Shown here in pieces: positions 16,201 to 23,029 of a stretch of 64,000 nt of DNA. The first letter of the stretch is position 1; each line of letters starts with the position of its first letter. The notes under the pieces were generated by a model, which saw only the letters and a program-made list of their open reading frames with translations, searched no databases and was not told the DNA's origin. Where the stretch lies: the NCBI GenBank assembly GCA_029785825.1, contig JAFLYY010000001.1, forward strand, positions 1,023,374-1,087,373. The letters are read 5' to 3'. Both the position numbers and the translations under genes were made by a program. The DNA is from Nitrososphaerota archaeon (lineage in GTDB: Archaea; Thermoproteota; Nitrososphaeria; Nitrososphaerales; Gagatemarchaeaceae).

Positions 16201-17191
16201 TGCTGAAGCTCTGGGAGAGGGTGACCACCTTGTCCTCCTGGACGATCTGGGCGAGAGGGACCACGAGCGGGAGGGCCCCGTTGGAGACGTAGAGGTCTAT
16301 CGCCGCCCCGGGCGCCATGGTGTGGGCCGACTCCACGTCGAGCGAGACCTCGGTGCTCCAACCAAGGGCGGCGCCGAGGTTGGGGTCGTAGGGGCCCACA
16401 GGGGTGACATTCAGCGTCGAGGCGGGGATGCCGAACTGGGCGTCGTACTGGGCCAGGTCAGAGGCTATGGTCGGCGAGCCGTAGTAGTCGAGGATCCCGA
16501 CCGTCTCGCCTGCCCCGGTGTGCCCCGCCGAATAGAGCGAGGTGAGGTTGTAGACCTGCTGGAGGCTCTTCATGGTCATCGTCGCCGCTGTGAAAGAGAC
16601 GTTCCCGCCGGGGGCGGAGGCCCCGCCGTAGGCCGGCCTGGTGAAGAGGAAGGTGGCGTTGGAGGAGTAGACATAGGCTCCCATGAAAGTCGGCCCTCCG
16701 GTGGTGGTGTAGTACGACGACGTCCCGTTGGAGTAGATGTCCACCCCGGTGTGGAAGGCGGAGGCGAGCTGGGACGGGGTCGCCTCGGCGACTATCACAG
16801 AGTCCAGCGCCGTCATGTCGATGGAGAACCCGTCGGACTGCAGGAAACTCAGGAGGCTGGAGTAGGCGGCGGTAGGGAGGAACTCCGACTTCACCTCGGA
16901 CGGGGTGAGGAAGTGCCTGTAGGAGGGGGAGGCGGGGTCGGACACCTGGGTCACGAGCGAGTCGAGGACCGCCACGTTGCGGAGAGGGATCGCGAACGTG
17001 ACCAGGATCGGAAGGTCGCCAGGCGCCGCCCCCTTCAGGGAGTACGAGGAGGCGAACGGAGGGCGTTGGACGGGAGGGGTGGCGGCACTGACAGACGGGG
17101 ACGCGGCGGCGTGGACGGCGAAGGCGGGGACCCCGGCGGAGGCGGCCAGCAAAAGCGCGACAAGCACCGGCGCCAGCCGGGAAAAGCTCAA
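13241..17191 (-). CDS. Giant S53 (sedolisin/kumamolisin-like) secreted peptidase with C-terminal membrane anchor
   Basis: About 1316 residues. The signal peptide begins right at the chosen TTG (SFSRLAPVLVALLLAASAG). A pro-kumamolisin activation domain covers about residues 30-180 (SYRHFLTPSEVKSEF, LDSVIVAEATPSQLASAFHT). The catalytic domain has the Glu/Asp pair in GWSTEVSLDVESAH (about 280), the oxyanion Asp in SSGDAGGSGY (about 375) and the nucleophile in GIGGTSESSPLLAG (about 495). About 700 residues of Ig-like beta domains follow, then a transmembrane helix and a short basic tail. Sedolisins are acid serine-carboxyl peptidases. The TTG at 17191 is preferred over a GTG at 17251 because a TATA box lies 26 nt upstream. 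Cell-surface protease for protein feeding is the inferred role. Confidence 0.9.
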   Translation of the reverse strand: MSFSRLAPVLVALLLAASAGVPAFAVHAAASPSVSAATPPVQRPPFASSYSLKGAAPGDLPILVTFAIPLRNVAVLDSLVTQVSDPASPSYRHFLTPSEVKSEFLPTAAYSSLLSFLQSDGFSIDMTALDSVIVAEATPSQLASAFHTGVDIYSNGTSSYYTTTGGPTFMGAYVYSSNATFLFTRPAYGGASAPGGNVSFTAATMTMKSLQQVYNLTSLYSAGHTGAGETVGILDYYGSPTIASDLAQYDAQFGIPASTLNVTPVGPYDPNLGAALGWSTEVSLDVESAHTMAPGAAIDLYVSNGALPLVVPLAQIVQEDKVVTLSQSFSTPEWYYSISSLLGGTAFFTLDALLPDQYYALGSLEGISFLASSGDAGGSGYSSGPEGTVGYPASSPFVTSVGGTQTYVSASGPGSNASVQTAWSNLAYVPNGANAGGSTGGVSILEPRPWYQSSQASPPSYPDGRLVPDVALQAGVDPASLIVDSGQVVGIGGTSESSPLLAGLLAVVAQSANGALGLANPFLYQVGNSASDYAKGFYPISFGYNIPWKAGYGYNLVTGWGAPNAGGLAALLNSTASSPGLYIQGEVLNSAGAPQIEFTQGEALTVSVRVASGGSIVTTGSVTASLQALSGGTAPVSLTYQPSIGNWTGSITMGSQSGLAYVQVQGTSGGVSGQAMAEIFAGYLGSLSAPDYGYVLPTDPWSWSPAQPLAVAVNATDLNGVAAPDTSASLFVESYSISGNSYGVSDQVTLSSVSPGNLLGFLSNPAPAGPATLALGGDIYGYAPITSGVYLQTSYIFPEVAAEPGSASPGQALTIIADPIAPVNVYFSTSYETGGLFGSAVAVGSDVTATLVSPAGADVSTASLYYQACAQALRVCNGGAPTLYGQLAIPASATPGLYTVKLSSSFTSYTPNGNVTGSFFGQVMVTQAPLTTSVSLSPSTLYMGEKATVVANIAYQNGTEAKFGEFTAALYPASLQGEYTTAIHTAYASSELIQLAYNATLDRWTGEATMPSPYSAGSASGTGGILPYSGSYEVFVTGLTSDGVPTSTAISGQQGVQIQPYLFAAGNTLPSQGSGVAFSGANITGASALSGDVFAGSDTISGGSVLVSSSQIQGTLTVSGANVTLVGVTGGNLVAVGSTITLKDSSLGSLTLENSTVSLRSSAYTALSPALPSIAVQVPSSSGVYTGSSVTVSVNGTQVSSLIVSLDGVPIASLAGGQSSYSVPLDSSTLADGIHQLTVVATQSDGMAASESVSFASASHAEGLLAASSPLVLGLIAVAALAVVALVAALVSLRKGREGTSPPRAQAPEPPGPPPA

Positions 17192-17213
17192 CGTGTCTGC
17201 CGGGCTCGGGCGG

Positions 17214-17221
17214 GATTTAAG
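17214..17221 (-). promoter_or_regulatory. TATA box of the S53 peptidase gene
   Basis: Minus strand CTTAAATC, centred 26-27 nt before the TTG at 17191. Its position decides the start: the GTG at 17251 would lie upstream of the box and add 20 residues ahead of an otherwise perfect signal peptide. Confidence 0.6.
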
Positions 17222-17309
17222 GGAATTTGCGCGCGGTTCTGGGGAGTTCACGGTCGCCGTCCATCAAGATGGGACAAGTGGCTACTGCACTGCCTCGATC
17301 CCGGAGCCT

Positions 17310-17405
17310 GTGACTGACCACCCTGGCAAGGGGAACGAGGTCGAGGCGGTTCCCTGCGAGATATGCGGAGCCAAGGTCGAAGTGAGAAACGAGGAGTCTT
17401 CATAA
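17310..17405 (+). CDS. Possible 31-aa CxxC protein
   Basis: From a GTG at 17310 the frame encodes a 31-residue peptide ending VEAVPCEICGAKVEVRNEES, with one CxxC knuckle typical of small archaeal zinc-binding proteins. The frame is open further upstream with CxxxxC-poor sequence. Only one half of a zinc site is visible, so it may be chance or a fragment. Listed as tentative. Confidence 0.25.
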   Translation: MTDHPGKGNEVEAVPCEICGAKVEVRNEESS

Positions 17406-17436
17406 GGGACAAGTGGGGTCAAGCCCTGAGTGGAAC

Positions 17437-18090
17437 ATGCGGCAGGCGATCATCGCTCTCCTAGCCATCCTAATGCTGACGCTTGGTCTGAGCGCCGGAT
17501 ACTTCGGTGGAGTAAGCAGTCGCCAAACCACCACCGTAACGGCAACCACGACAGACTTCACGACGATACGGGCTCCTTACTCCTTCCAGAGGTGCGACAT
17601 GAGCTACGACTCGCTCGATAACCGACCGACGACGATTGAGGGGACGAAGAGCAACACCTCCGTGATCCTGTTTTACCTCAATTCCACTGCTTCTGTCTGT
17701 GTGGATATCCGCTCGACAAACATCAACAGCACTGCCTATGGCAGAGCGCTGACCCCGCTCGTGTTGGTTGACCAGAAAGGTCAATGGGTGACCTCAACCG
17801 GCCTCAATGAGACGGTTTACCCACCACTCCAGTTCCCGGCGAACACTGACAGCTGGTTTGTCTTCAGGATAACAGTCGTGAACGCAACACCTGCCATCTA
17901 TCTGCTTGGCTTTCCAAACCAGTGCTGGAGTTTCCCCTTTGCGGTCACGGTCGCTGTGGGATATCCAGTACCGCAGTTACAGCAGACGGTATTCAATCTA
18001 CCTAACTACGTGAACCTTGGGTGCAGCCTTGGGGATGGATACAGCTATGTGGTAGGATACTCCAACCTTACGGCAACCTACACCAAATAG
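17437..18090 (+). CDS. Secreted or membrane-anchored protein of unknown function
   Basis: About 217 residues from the ATG at 17437, which starts directly with a hydrophobic signal anchor (MRQAIIALLAILMLTLGLSA). The exported part is Thr-rich at first (TTTVTATTTDFTT) and then a beta-rich domain with at least five N-glycosylation sequons (NTS, NST, NSTA, NETV, NLTA) and four cysteines (RCDMSY, VCVDIR, QCWSF, LGCSLG) that could form two disulfides. Codon use is less GC-rich than its neighbours. An in-frame GTG at 17413 is the alternative start. No domain recognised. Confidence 0.75.
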   Translation: MRQAIIALLAILMLTLGLSAGYFGGVSSRQTTTVTATTTDFTTIRAPYSFQRCDMSYDSLDNRPTTIEGTKSNTSVILFYLNSTASVCVDIRSTNINSTAYGRALTPLVLVDQKGQWVTSTGLNETVYPPLQFPANTDSWFVFRITVVNATPAIYLLGFPNQCWSFPFAVTVAVGYPVPQLQQTVFNLPNYVNLGCSLGDGYSYVVGYSNLTATYTK

Positions 18091-18194
18091 CTCCAACCAC
18101 GAGTCAACGCCGAGAACGAGCAAAGTCACCGGAATCCCGCGGAGAAAGGCTTAACTAGATTGGAAAATCGCGCTTTTCAAGAGTTCACGAACAG

Positions 18195-19451
18195 ATGGAA
18201 GTGAAGGTACTGGGAGCCGCCAGGCAGGTCGGCCGCTCCGCGTTTCTCGTATCGCACAAGGACACAAAGATCCTGCTCGACTACGGGGCCATGACCACGA
18301 AGGTCCCGGGGTTCCCGATGCACGTCCCCCCGAAGGGGATCAAGGGGATAGTCCTTTCCCACGCCCACCTGGACCATTCGGGCGCGGCGCCTCTGCACTT
18401 CCTCGGGGGCGACATGAAGCTCCACGCGACCCCTGTGACGTCAGAGCTTTCGAACCTCCTGATCCAGGACTTCATCAAAATATCAGGGCAGTACCTGCCG
18501 TTCGAGTTCCTCGACCTGATGGCGATGAACTCCAACACGGTCAACCATGGCTACCTTGAGCCGTTCCAGGTCGGAGACTTCAACGTCCAGTTCTACGACG
18601 CCGGGCACATCCCGGGGTCGGCGGTCGTCGCGGTGGAGGCGGGGAACAAGCGCCTCATCTACACGGGGGACATCAACGGAGAGGAGACGAACCTCCTCGC
18701 GGGGTCCTGGAAGAACCTCGGCGAGGCCGACATGGTGATAACCGAGAGCACCTACGCCACCGCCGACCACCCCGGCAGGAAGAAGGCTGAGGCAGAGTTC
18801 GTCGACTTCGCCAACGCGGTGGTCGAGAGGGGAGGGATACTGCTCGTCCCGGCGTTCTCCGTTGGGAGGGCGCAGGAGGTGGCCATGACCCTGGTCAGGT
18901 CCGGGTTCAAGCACCCCATAGCCATGGACGGGATGGCCCTCAAGGTGAACGGGATACTGCTGAGATACCAAGAGTTCCTCCGTGACCCTGCGGCGCTCCG
19001 GAAGACGCTCGAGACGATACAGGAGGCGACCAGCTGGAGCCAGAGGCGGGGGCTTGTCAGGAGGCCCGGGGTCATCGTGTCGCCTGCGGGGATGCTTGTC
19101 GGGGGAGCTTCGATCTTCTACAACGAGCACCTTTCGATGGACGAGAAGAACGCCATCGCGATCGTGAGCTTCCAGGTGCCCGGGACACCGGGGAGGACGC
19201 TCATCGAGAAGGGGCTGACGATATACAGAGGGAAGCCGACCAAGGTGAAGGCAGAGGTGAGGCGCTTCGACTTCTCTTCGCACTCGGGGAGGTCGAGCCT
19301 GCTGAGCGACCTGAAGGGGGTCGGTGGGTCGCCGAAGTTCCTGACGGTGCACGGGGAGGAGGAGTCGTGCCTCGCCCTCGCCAAGGAGCTCCACGACGGG
19401 TTCGGAGCGGAAGCCACGGCGGCCATGCCCGGCCAAGAGTTCACAGTCTAG
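18195..19451 (+). CDS. Beta-CASP metallo-nuclease, aCPSF2-like
   Basis: 418 residues. A metallo-beta-lactamase fold with the zinc motif SHAHLDHSGAAPL (HxHxDH), later DAGHIPGSAVV, YTGDINGEET, and the beta-CASP motifs PAFSVGRAQEV, VSPAGML and SSHSGRSSL, ending with the VHGEEESCLALAKEL His motif. No N-terminal KH domains are present, which separates it from aCPSF1/FttA and places it with aCPSF2-type RNases, implicated in RNA 3'-end processing and 5'-3' decay. The N-terminal VLGAARQVGRSAFLV is typical. A TTAACTA-like box near 18150 would give a short 5' leader. Confidence 0.92.
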   Translation: MEVKVLGAARQVGRSAFLVSHKDTKILLDYGAMTTKVPGFPMHVPPKGIKGIVLSHAHLDHSGAAPLHFLGGDMKLHATPVTSELSNLLIQDFIKISGQYLPFEFLDLMAMNSNTVNHGYLEPFQVGDFNVQFYDAGHIPGSAVVAVEAGNKRLIYTGDINGEETNLLAGSWKNLGEADMVITESTYATADHPGRKKAEAEFVDFANAVVERGGILLVPAFSVGRAQEVAMTLVRSGFKHPIAMDGMALKVNGILLRYQEFLRDPAALRKTLETIQEATSWSQRRGLVRRPGVIVSPAGMLVGGASIFYNEHLSMDEKNAIAIVSFQVPGTPGRTLIEKGLTIYRGKPTKVKAEVRRFDFSSHSGRSSLLSDLKGVGGSPKFLTVHGEEESCLALAKELHDGFGAEATAAMPGQEFTV

Positions 19452-19542
19452 CGCGACGCGAATCTTTCTGCAACCGCAGGCTCACGGGGTGCATCCCCTC
19501 GGGCTCGGCAGCTGTGTCCAGACGCCACCGCGCGCGGTGAGA

Positions 19543-19550
19543 CTAAATAC
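19543..19550 (+). promoter_or_regulatory. TATA box of the presenilin-like gene
   Basis: CTAAATAC centred about 28 nt before the TTG start at 19575, consistent with a leaderless transcript. Confidence 0.55.
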
Positions 19551-19574
19551 GCTGGGCGGCGCCCCGCCGTCAGA

Positions 19575-20459
19575 TTGAGCGACCCCCAGGCCACCCTCCC
19601 AGAGAAGCGCGTCACCCCGCTGAACCTCCTCGTCGCCGCCGCCGTCGTCGTCGTGACACAGCTGGTGGCCCTCCTCATCACCAGCCAGAACCTCCCGGAC
19701 TACCAGGCGATAGTGGCGACCTCAGGCCCTAGCTACGCTCCGGCGGGGACGTCAGTCGGCGGCTCGGTCATCAACGCCGTCCTCTTGGTGGGGTTCGCCT
19801 TCGCGCTGACCGTCGGCCTCGTCTGGCTCCTCAGGAGGAAGATGGTCAAGTCGTTCAAGATCCTGATCTTCGGGTCGGTCGCGCTCTCCTCATTCCTCCT
19901 CACGCTCATCACGGCGGGGCAGTTCGCAATCGACTATCTCCCCGCGTGGTCCGTCCTCCCCGTGGAGTACGGCGTCCCCGCGCTCCTGGTGGCGCTTGTG
20001 GCGTACACGATCTTCGTCAAGAACGTCAACTGGCTGTCGACGGTGATACTCGCCTTCGTCGGGGCCGAGGTCGGGAGCTTCTTCGCCGAGACCCTCTCCC
20101 CGTGGACCGCCCTCGCCCTCCCGATCGCCTTCTCGGTCTACGACATCTACGCGGTCTTCAAGGGACCGCTCAAGGCGCTCATCGGGACGGCCCCCGGGAT
20201 AGCGCTCGTGGGGATGTCGATCAAGGCGGGGGAGTTCACCCTCGGGCTCGGGGACGTCGTCTTCTACACCCTCCTCCCGTCGCTCGCGCTCTTCCAGTTC
20301 TATCAGGCGTTCGGGGCCGTCCCTGCGGCCCTCACGATAGTCGCCATCGACGTAGGGATGGTGATCACCCTCTTCCTGCTTTCGAAGAGGAGGATCCTTC
20401 CTGGGCTCCCGATCCCCATGCTGCTCGGGGTCCTCGTCATCGTAAGGTATCTGATCTAG
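19575..20459 (+). CDS. Presenilin/signal-peptide-peptidase-like intramembrane aspartyl protease
   Basis: 294 residues with about nine transmembrane helices. The two catalytic aspartates of family A22 are both visible: Tyr-Asp in FSVYDIYAVFKGP (about residue 190) and Gly-Leu-Gly-Asp in LGLGDVVFYTLLP (about 225). The third motif, normally Pro-Ala-Leu, appears as GLPIPM near the C-terminus, in the right place. Archaeal homologues such as the Methanoculleus PSH cleave within membrane helices. The TTG start is backed by a TATA box. The stop codon is interlocked with that of the convergent eL38 gene (shared CTAG, 20456-20459). Natural substrates are unknown. Confidence 0.9.
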   Translation: MSDPQATLPEKRVTPLNLLVAAAVVVVTQLVALLITSQNLPDYQAIVATSGPSYAPAGTSVGGSVINAVLLVGFAFALTVGLVWLLRRKMVKSFKILIFGSVALSSFLLTLITAGQFAIDYLPAWSVLPVEYGVPALLVALVAYTIFVKNVNWLSTVILAFVGAEVGSFFAETLSPWTALALPIAFSVYDIYAVFKGPLKALIGTAPGIALVGMSIKAGEFTLGLGDVVFYTLLPSLALFQFYQAFGAVPAALTIVAIDVGMVITLFLLSKRRILPGLPIPMLLGVLVIVRYLI

Positions 20460-20650
20460 AACTCTGCCACGGGGGTCTTTACCCCCTTCACCAGGGCGTC
20501 GGCCTCCTCCGAGGTCGTCTTGAAGGTGTAGAGCACGTCCCTGGTCCTCAGCTTCACCTTGGCCTCGTCGCCGTGGCGGGAGATCCTGATCTCCGTGGCC
20601 TGTTCGAGCAGCTTCTCGAACTGGTCTTTGGCTGTGATTTCCTTGGGCAC
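20456..20650 (-). CDS. rpl38e: Large ribosomal subunit protein eL38
   Basis: 64 residues starting VPKEITAKDQFEKLLEQA (GTG start), then EIRISRHGDEAKVKLRTRDV, LYTFKTTSEEADAL. The opening P-K-E-I and the pattern of alternating basic strands match eukaryotic/archaeal L38e, a small protein present in only part of the archaea. The GTG at 20650 is preferred over the longer open frame from 20767 because a CTTATGAA box (20673-20680; TTCATAAG on the coding strand) is centred 26 nt upstream. Stop overlaps that of the convergent protease gene. Confidence 0.88.
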   Translation of the reverse strand: MPKEITAKDQFEKLLEQATEIRISRHGDEAKVKLRTRDVLYTFKTTSEEADALVKGVKTPVAEF

Positions 20651-20727
20651 GACCGGACCCCTCGGCGAGGCGCTTATGAACCCTAGCGGCGGCCGGCATA
20701 GGACAGGAGAGGGAGCGGAGCCCTCCA

Positions 20728-21132
20728 CTACCAAGCGAACCTCTTCACGACGTAGATTCCCGCGCACATAAGGCTCGTTGCGCTGCCCGTGTCGATTATC
20801 ACCCTGTTAAGGTCGGTAGATATGGACGCGAAGAACGTCGCAAGACCAAGAGTGATGAGCAGCCCTCCCAATATCATGAGGAGCGACTTGTGGAAGTCCT
20901 CCCTGACCCACCTGCCCCGCCACGTGGCTTCGTAGTGGTCGAGCTCGTAGTCGATGAACAGGATGAACGTCACGAGAACGGGGACGAGTGGCGTCATGAC
21001 AAATGCCTCCCGGACCTGCAGGATTCTAAGAGCATACGCTGCGGCTTCCACCCCCGCAATGGCCAAGGCCGCGGCCGCCAGGGACCCCTCCAGCAGCCGC
21101 GCCCTGCGCTTCAGAACGATGGGGCTCTCCAC
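20728..21132 (-). CDS. Small membrane protein, 134 aa
   Basis: GTG start at 21132. Four predicted membrane helices: SLAAAALAIAGVEAAAYAL, FVMTPLVPVLVTFILFI, SLLMILGGLLITLGLATF and SATSLMCAGIYVV, separated by a charged DYELDHYEATWRGRWVREDF loop. The topology suggests a small integral membrane protein of the archaeal inner membrane; no family recognised. It follows the gene at 21139-21492 by 6 nt, so both were probably one operon before the IS6-like insertion upstream. Confidence 0.65.
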   Translation of the reverse strand: MESPIVLKRRARLLEGSLAAAALAIAGVEAAAYALRILQVREAFVMTPLVPVLVTFILFIDYELDHYEATWRGRWVREDFHKSLLMILGGLLITLGLATFFASISTDLNRVIIDTGSATSLMCAGIYVVKRFAW

Positions 21133-21138
21133 GCCGGC

Positions 21139-21492
21139 TCACTCCCCGACGCGGATAAGCGGCTCGGCCGGCTTCGTTGAGATCGGCTCCCCGGCCCCTT
21201 CGTCCACCGCCGTGAACGCCGTTCTGTCATCGCAGTCTACGGCGGAACGCTCCCCTCCACCATAGCAGATCAAGCCAACGCTGCCTAACTGCATCCACGA
21301 GTCCTTGCTGGCTGCGACACACACTCGTCTTGCAGCGTCGGGGAACTCCTTCGGCGGGATGCCTTCGGCGTCGAAACCGTCGACCACGTAACATCTCGAC
21401 CGCATGACGAGCGCTCCCCCGGCGACCGCGTCGTCTGCGACGCGAGCCGTGACTCCGATCCCCGAGACAAGGTCTGGAGGAGAAACTGTCAA
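21139..21492 (-). CDS. Hypothetical protein whose promoter was displaced by an IS6-like element
   Basis: About 117 residues from the TTG at 21492 (TVSPPDLVSGIGVTARVADD ... CYVVDGFDAEGIPPKEFPDA ... LICYGGGERSAVDCDDRTAF). No motif recognised. In the reconstructed uninterrupted sequence a TTATTAAG box (now at 24238-24245) would lie about 29 nt upstream of this TTG, the standard leaderless spacing in this genome. The 2.7-kb transposon sits exactly between the two, 12 nt before the start. An open frame extends into the element to 21612, so a longer chimeric product is possible. Confidence 0.6.
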   Translation of the reverse strand: MTVSPPDLVSGIGVTARVADDAVAGGALVMRSRCYVVDGFDAEGIPPKEFPDAARRVCVAASKDSWMQLGSVGLICYGGGERSAVDCDDRTAFTAVDEGAGEPISTKPAEPLIRVGE

Positions 21493-21504
21493 GTTGACAC
21501 GAAC

Positions 21505-21512
21505 TGGATTAG
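21505..21512. repeat. Target-site duplication, left copy
   Basis: TGGATTAG flanks the left inverted repeat; the identical octamer flanks the right end at 24225-24232. An 8-bp duplication is the IS6 family hallmark. Confidence 0.9.
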
Positions 21513-21533
21513 GGTTCTGGGAAGTCCTCGGTT
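21513..21533 (+). repeat. Left terminal inverted repeat
   Basis: 21 bp, perfect inverted match to 24204-24224; starts GGTTCTGGG. Confidence 0.93.
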
Positions 21534-21600
21534 GTTGACGAAAAATCGGGGCCTTGGGAACTTTCGGTTGATGGGGCATGGCTAAATCAGACGAATTGGA

Positions 21601-22707
21601 ATGGTCAAGCAAGGGAACTTGGAAACGGCAAGAAAGCTAGAGACCAGACTGAAGCAAGAGAATTACAATCTTCGCCTTTGGATACTCACGCTCATGGGGG
21701 CAGTTCTGGAAAGTCTGATTCTTCTACCCGCCATTCCCGAAGTGCCGTCTTTCATTCAAGCGATTTTGCAGAACACAGGAATCACTCCTCCGCCATCACA
21801 ATGGGTCTACCTGATGCTTTACTACGCGATTCCAATCATATACAGTATTCCTGCATCTCTAGCATTCACACCGAAGCGTGTAGTGTCTCCGCTGAACATT
21901 CTCATGGGTGCAAGTTCGCTGTATTCGATATACCTCGCATCAAGCCTCGTTCAATCGTATCCCTACTTCTTAGTTTTCGAATATGGGGCGATAATTTGGC
22001 TACTATTCTTCGCCGTTGCTCTCATCGTGGGGATTCCGGAGGCTTGGCTGGTTAGATTGTTAGTAGGACTGAACGGAGACATGGATAGTCTGTCTATGGG
22101 AAGCAACCCTGCTCGTAAGACATACATTGTGCCCGTTCCCTTCCAGAAAGTAGTCGAGATAATCTTCAATCCGACAAATCTCGACGTTTGGGATATGCCT
22201 AAACCAAGGAGAAAGAAAAATGAAGTCATCCTGCAATCCTATTCAAGTTATGAGCATCAGAAATTGTTTATCGTTAGGCCCCATGACTCCGACAACACCA
22301 TTATTGCATCTGTAGCATTCGAGAAACGGTTCTATTCCATTTATCAGTCTGAAGTTGCTTCGAGGCGAAGGGATAGGTTAGTTCAGGACATCTACGACCA
22401 GTTGCACCTTCCGATGGAAGGGGTCGTCGGAACTGAAGACTCGGTATCTCTGAAGGCAGTTGAGAAGGTGCTATCTCCTACGCATTCGGTTTTCGCACCG
22501 ATAAGCGAGGCCTCCAAGTTCTTGCTGGGCATAGTCATTCTCACGGCCGTTCTCTTGGCCATCTCATCAGCCGAGTTCTTTATCCATCCGAACAATGGAT
22601 TCTGGGCCAGCTCGATACTCCTAATCGTGATTGCATTTGTCGTGGAACTCGCTCCATCCGTTAAGGAGTATCTCGAATCGAGGGCTGCCGAATCAGAAGA
22701 GGAGTAG
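21601..22707 (+). CDS. Membrane protein passenger of the IS6-like element
   Basis: 368 residues from ATG 21601. Helices at about 25-45 (LRLWILTLMGAVLESLILL), 70-90, 95-120 and 125-150 form an N-terminal membrane domain; a soluble region of about 150 residues follows (KTYIVPVPFQKVVEIIFNP, VILQSYSSYEHQKLFIVRPH, FEKRFYSIYQSEVASRRRDR), then two more helices (FLLGIVILTAVLLAISSAEF and SSILLIVIAFVVELAPSV) and an acidic tail. The soluble middle looks like an alpha/beta domain but no family is recognised. Its base composition is clearly lower in GC than the chromosome, so it travelled with the transposon. The stop (22707) lies 2 nt before the stop of the convergent RHH gene. Confidence 0.8.
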   Translation: MVKQGNLETARKLETRLKQENYNLRLWILTLMGAVLESLILLPAIPEVPSFIQAILQNTGITPPPSQWVYLMLYYAIPIIYSIPASLAFTPKRVVSPLNILMGASSLYSIYLASSLVQSYPYFLVFEYGAIIWLLFFAVALIVGIPEAWLVRLLVGLNGDMDSLSMGSNPARKTYIVPVPFQKVVEIIFNPTNLDVWDMPKPRRKKNEVILQSYSSYEHQKLFIVRPHDSDNTIIASVAFEKRFYSIYQSEVASRRRDRLVQDIYDQLHLPMEGVVGTEDSVSLKAVEKVLSPTHSVFAPISEASKFLLGIVILTAVLLAISSAEFFIHPNNGFWASSILLIVIAFVVELAPSVKEYLESRAAESEEE

Positions 22708-22709
22708 TC

Positions 22710-22850
22710 CTATTTGTTCTCTCTGACTTTGAAGTATTCCCCTAGCACAGACCTTATTGCCTCTGGGACTGTCTCCAACTTCCGCGCCTTTCGCTCTGTT
22801 TCGAGTGCCTTTAGCATTTCGTCAGAGACCGAGACCATGACTTTGTTCAT
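22710..22850 (-). CDS. 46-aa ribbon-helix-helix (CopG/Arc-type) protein inside the IS6-like element
   Basis: A small gene on the strand opposite the transposase: MNKVMVSVSDEMLKALETER, then KARKLETVPEAIRSVLGEYF and KVRENK. The beta strand NKVMVSVS, followed by the helix DEMLKALETERKARK and a second helix TVPEAIRSVLGEYFKV, is textbook RHH. Its start faces the transposase promoter region, where three GATACCAA boxes occur, so autoregulation and repression of the transposase genes is a straightforward inference. In length and layout it also resembles antitoxins. Convergent with the passenger gene (stops 2 nt apart). Confidence 0.8.
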   Translation of the reverse strand: MNKVMVSVSDEMLKALETERKARKLETVPEAIRSVLGEYFKVRENK

Positions 22851-22881
22851 TGCCAACCGAACTCACCCCCCATTACCATTA

Positions 22882-22933
22882 GATACCAATAGCAACCTTA
22901 ATATATCTTCCGTTGGATACCAATGGATACCAA
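22882..22933. promoter_or_regulatory. Putative RHH operator and transposase promoter
   Basis: GATACCAA occurs at 22882-22889, 22916-22923 and 22926-22933; the last two are exactly 10 bp apart and preceded by G. The block TTGGATACCAA is nearly palindromic. Between the first and second box is CTTAATATATC (about 22898-22908), a good TATA box about 30 nt before the ATG of the micro-ORF at 22934. Repeats flanking a TATA box between two divergent genes, one encoding an RHH protein, are the expected layout of an autoregulated operator. Confidence 0.6.
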
Positions 22934-23029
22934 ATGACTTCCGAACAAGCGCGGATGGAAATGGACGCCGACCAATACGCCGAGTTCGTTGCGTATCAGG
23001 AGTCCAGACGAGAGATGGAGTGGGACTGA
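22934..23029 (+). CDS. 31-aa micro-ORF coupled to the transposase
   Basis: ATG at 22934 encodes MTSEQARMEMDADQYAEFVA, YQESRREMEWD: a short acidic, helix-prone peptide. Its TGA stop overlaps the transposase ATG (TGATG at 23027-23031), so translation of the two is probably coupled. It lies directly downstream of the TATA box and the GATACCAA boxes. It could be a leader peptide or a small accessory protein. No homologue is recognised. Confidence 0.5.
   Translation: MTSEQARMEMDADQYAEFVAYQESRREMEWD

Noticed and set aside
22714-23028. N-terminal extension of the IS6-like transposase upstream of 23029
   Set aside because: That part of the frame is antisense to the RHH gene and crosses the promoter/operator; the ATG at 23029 is coupled to the micro-ORF stop.
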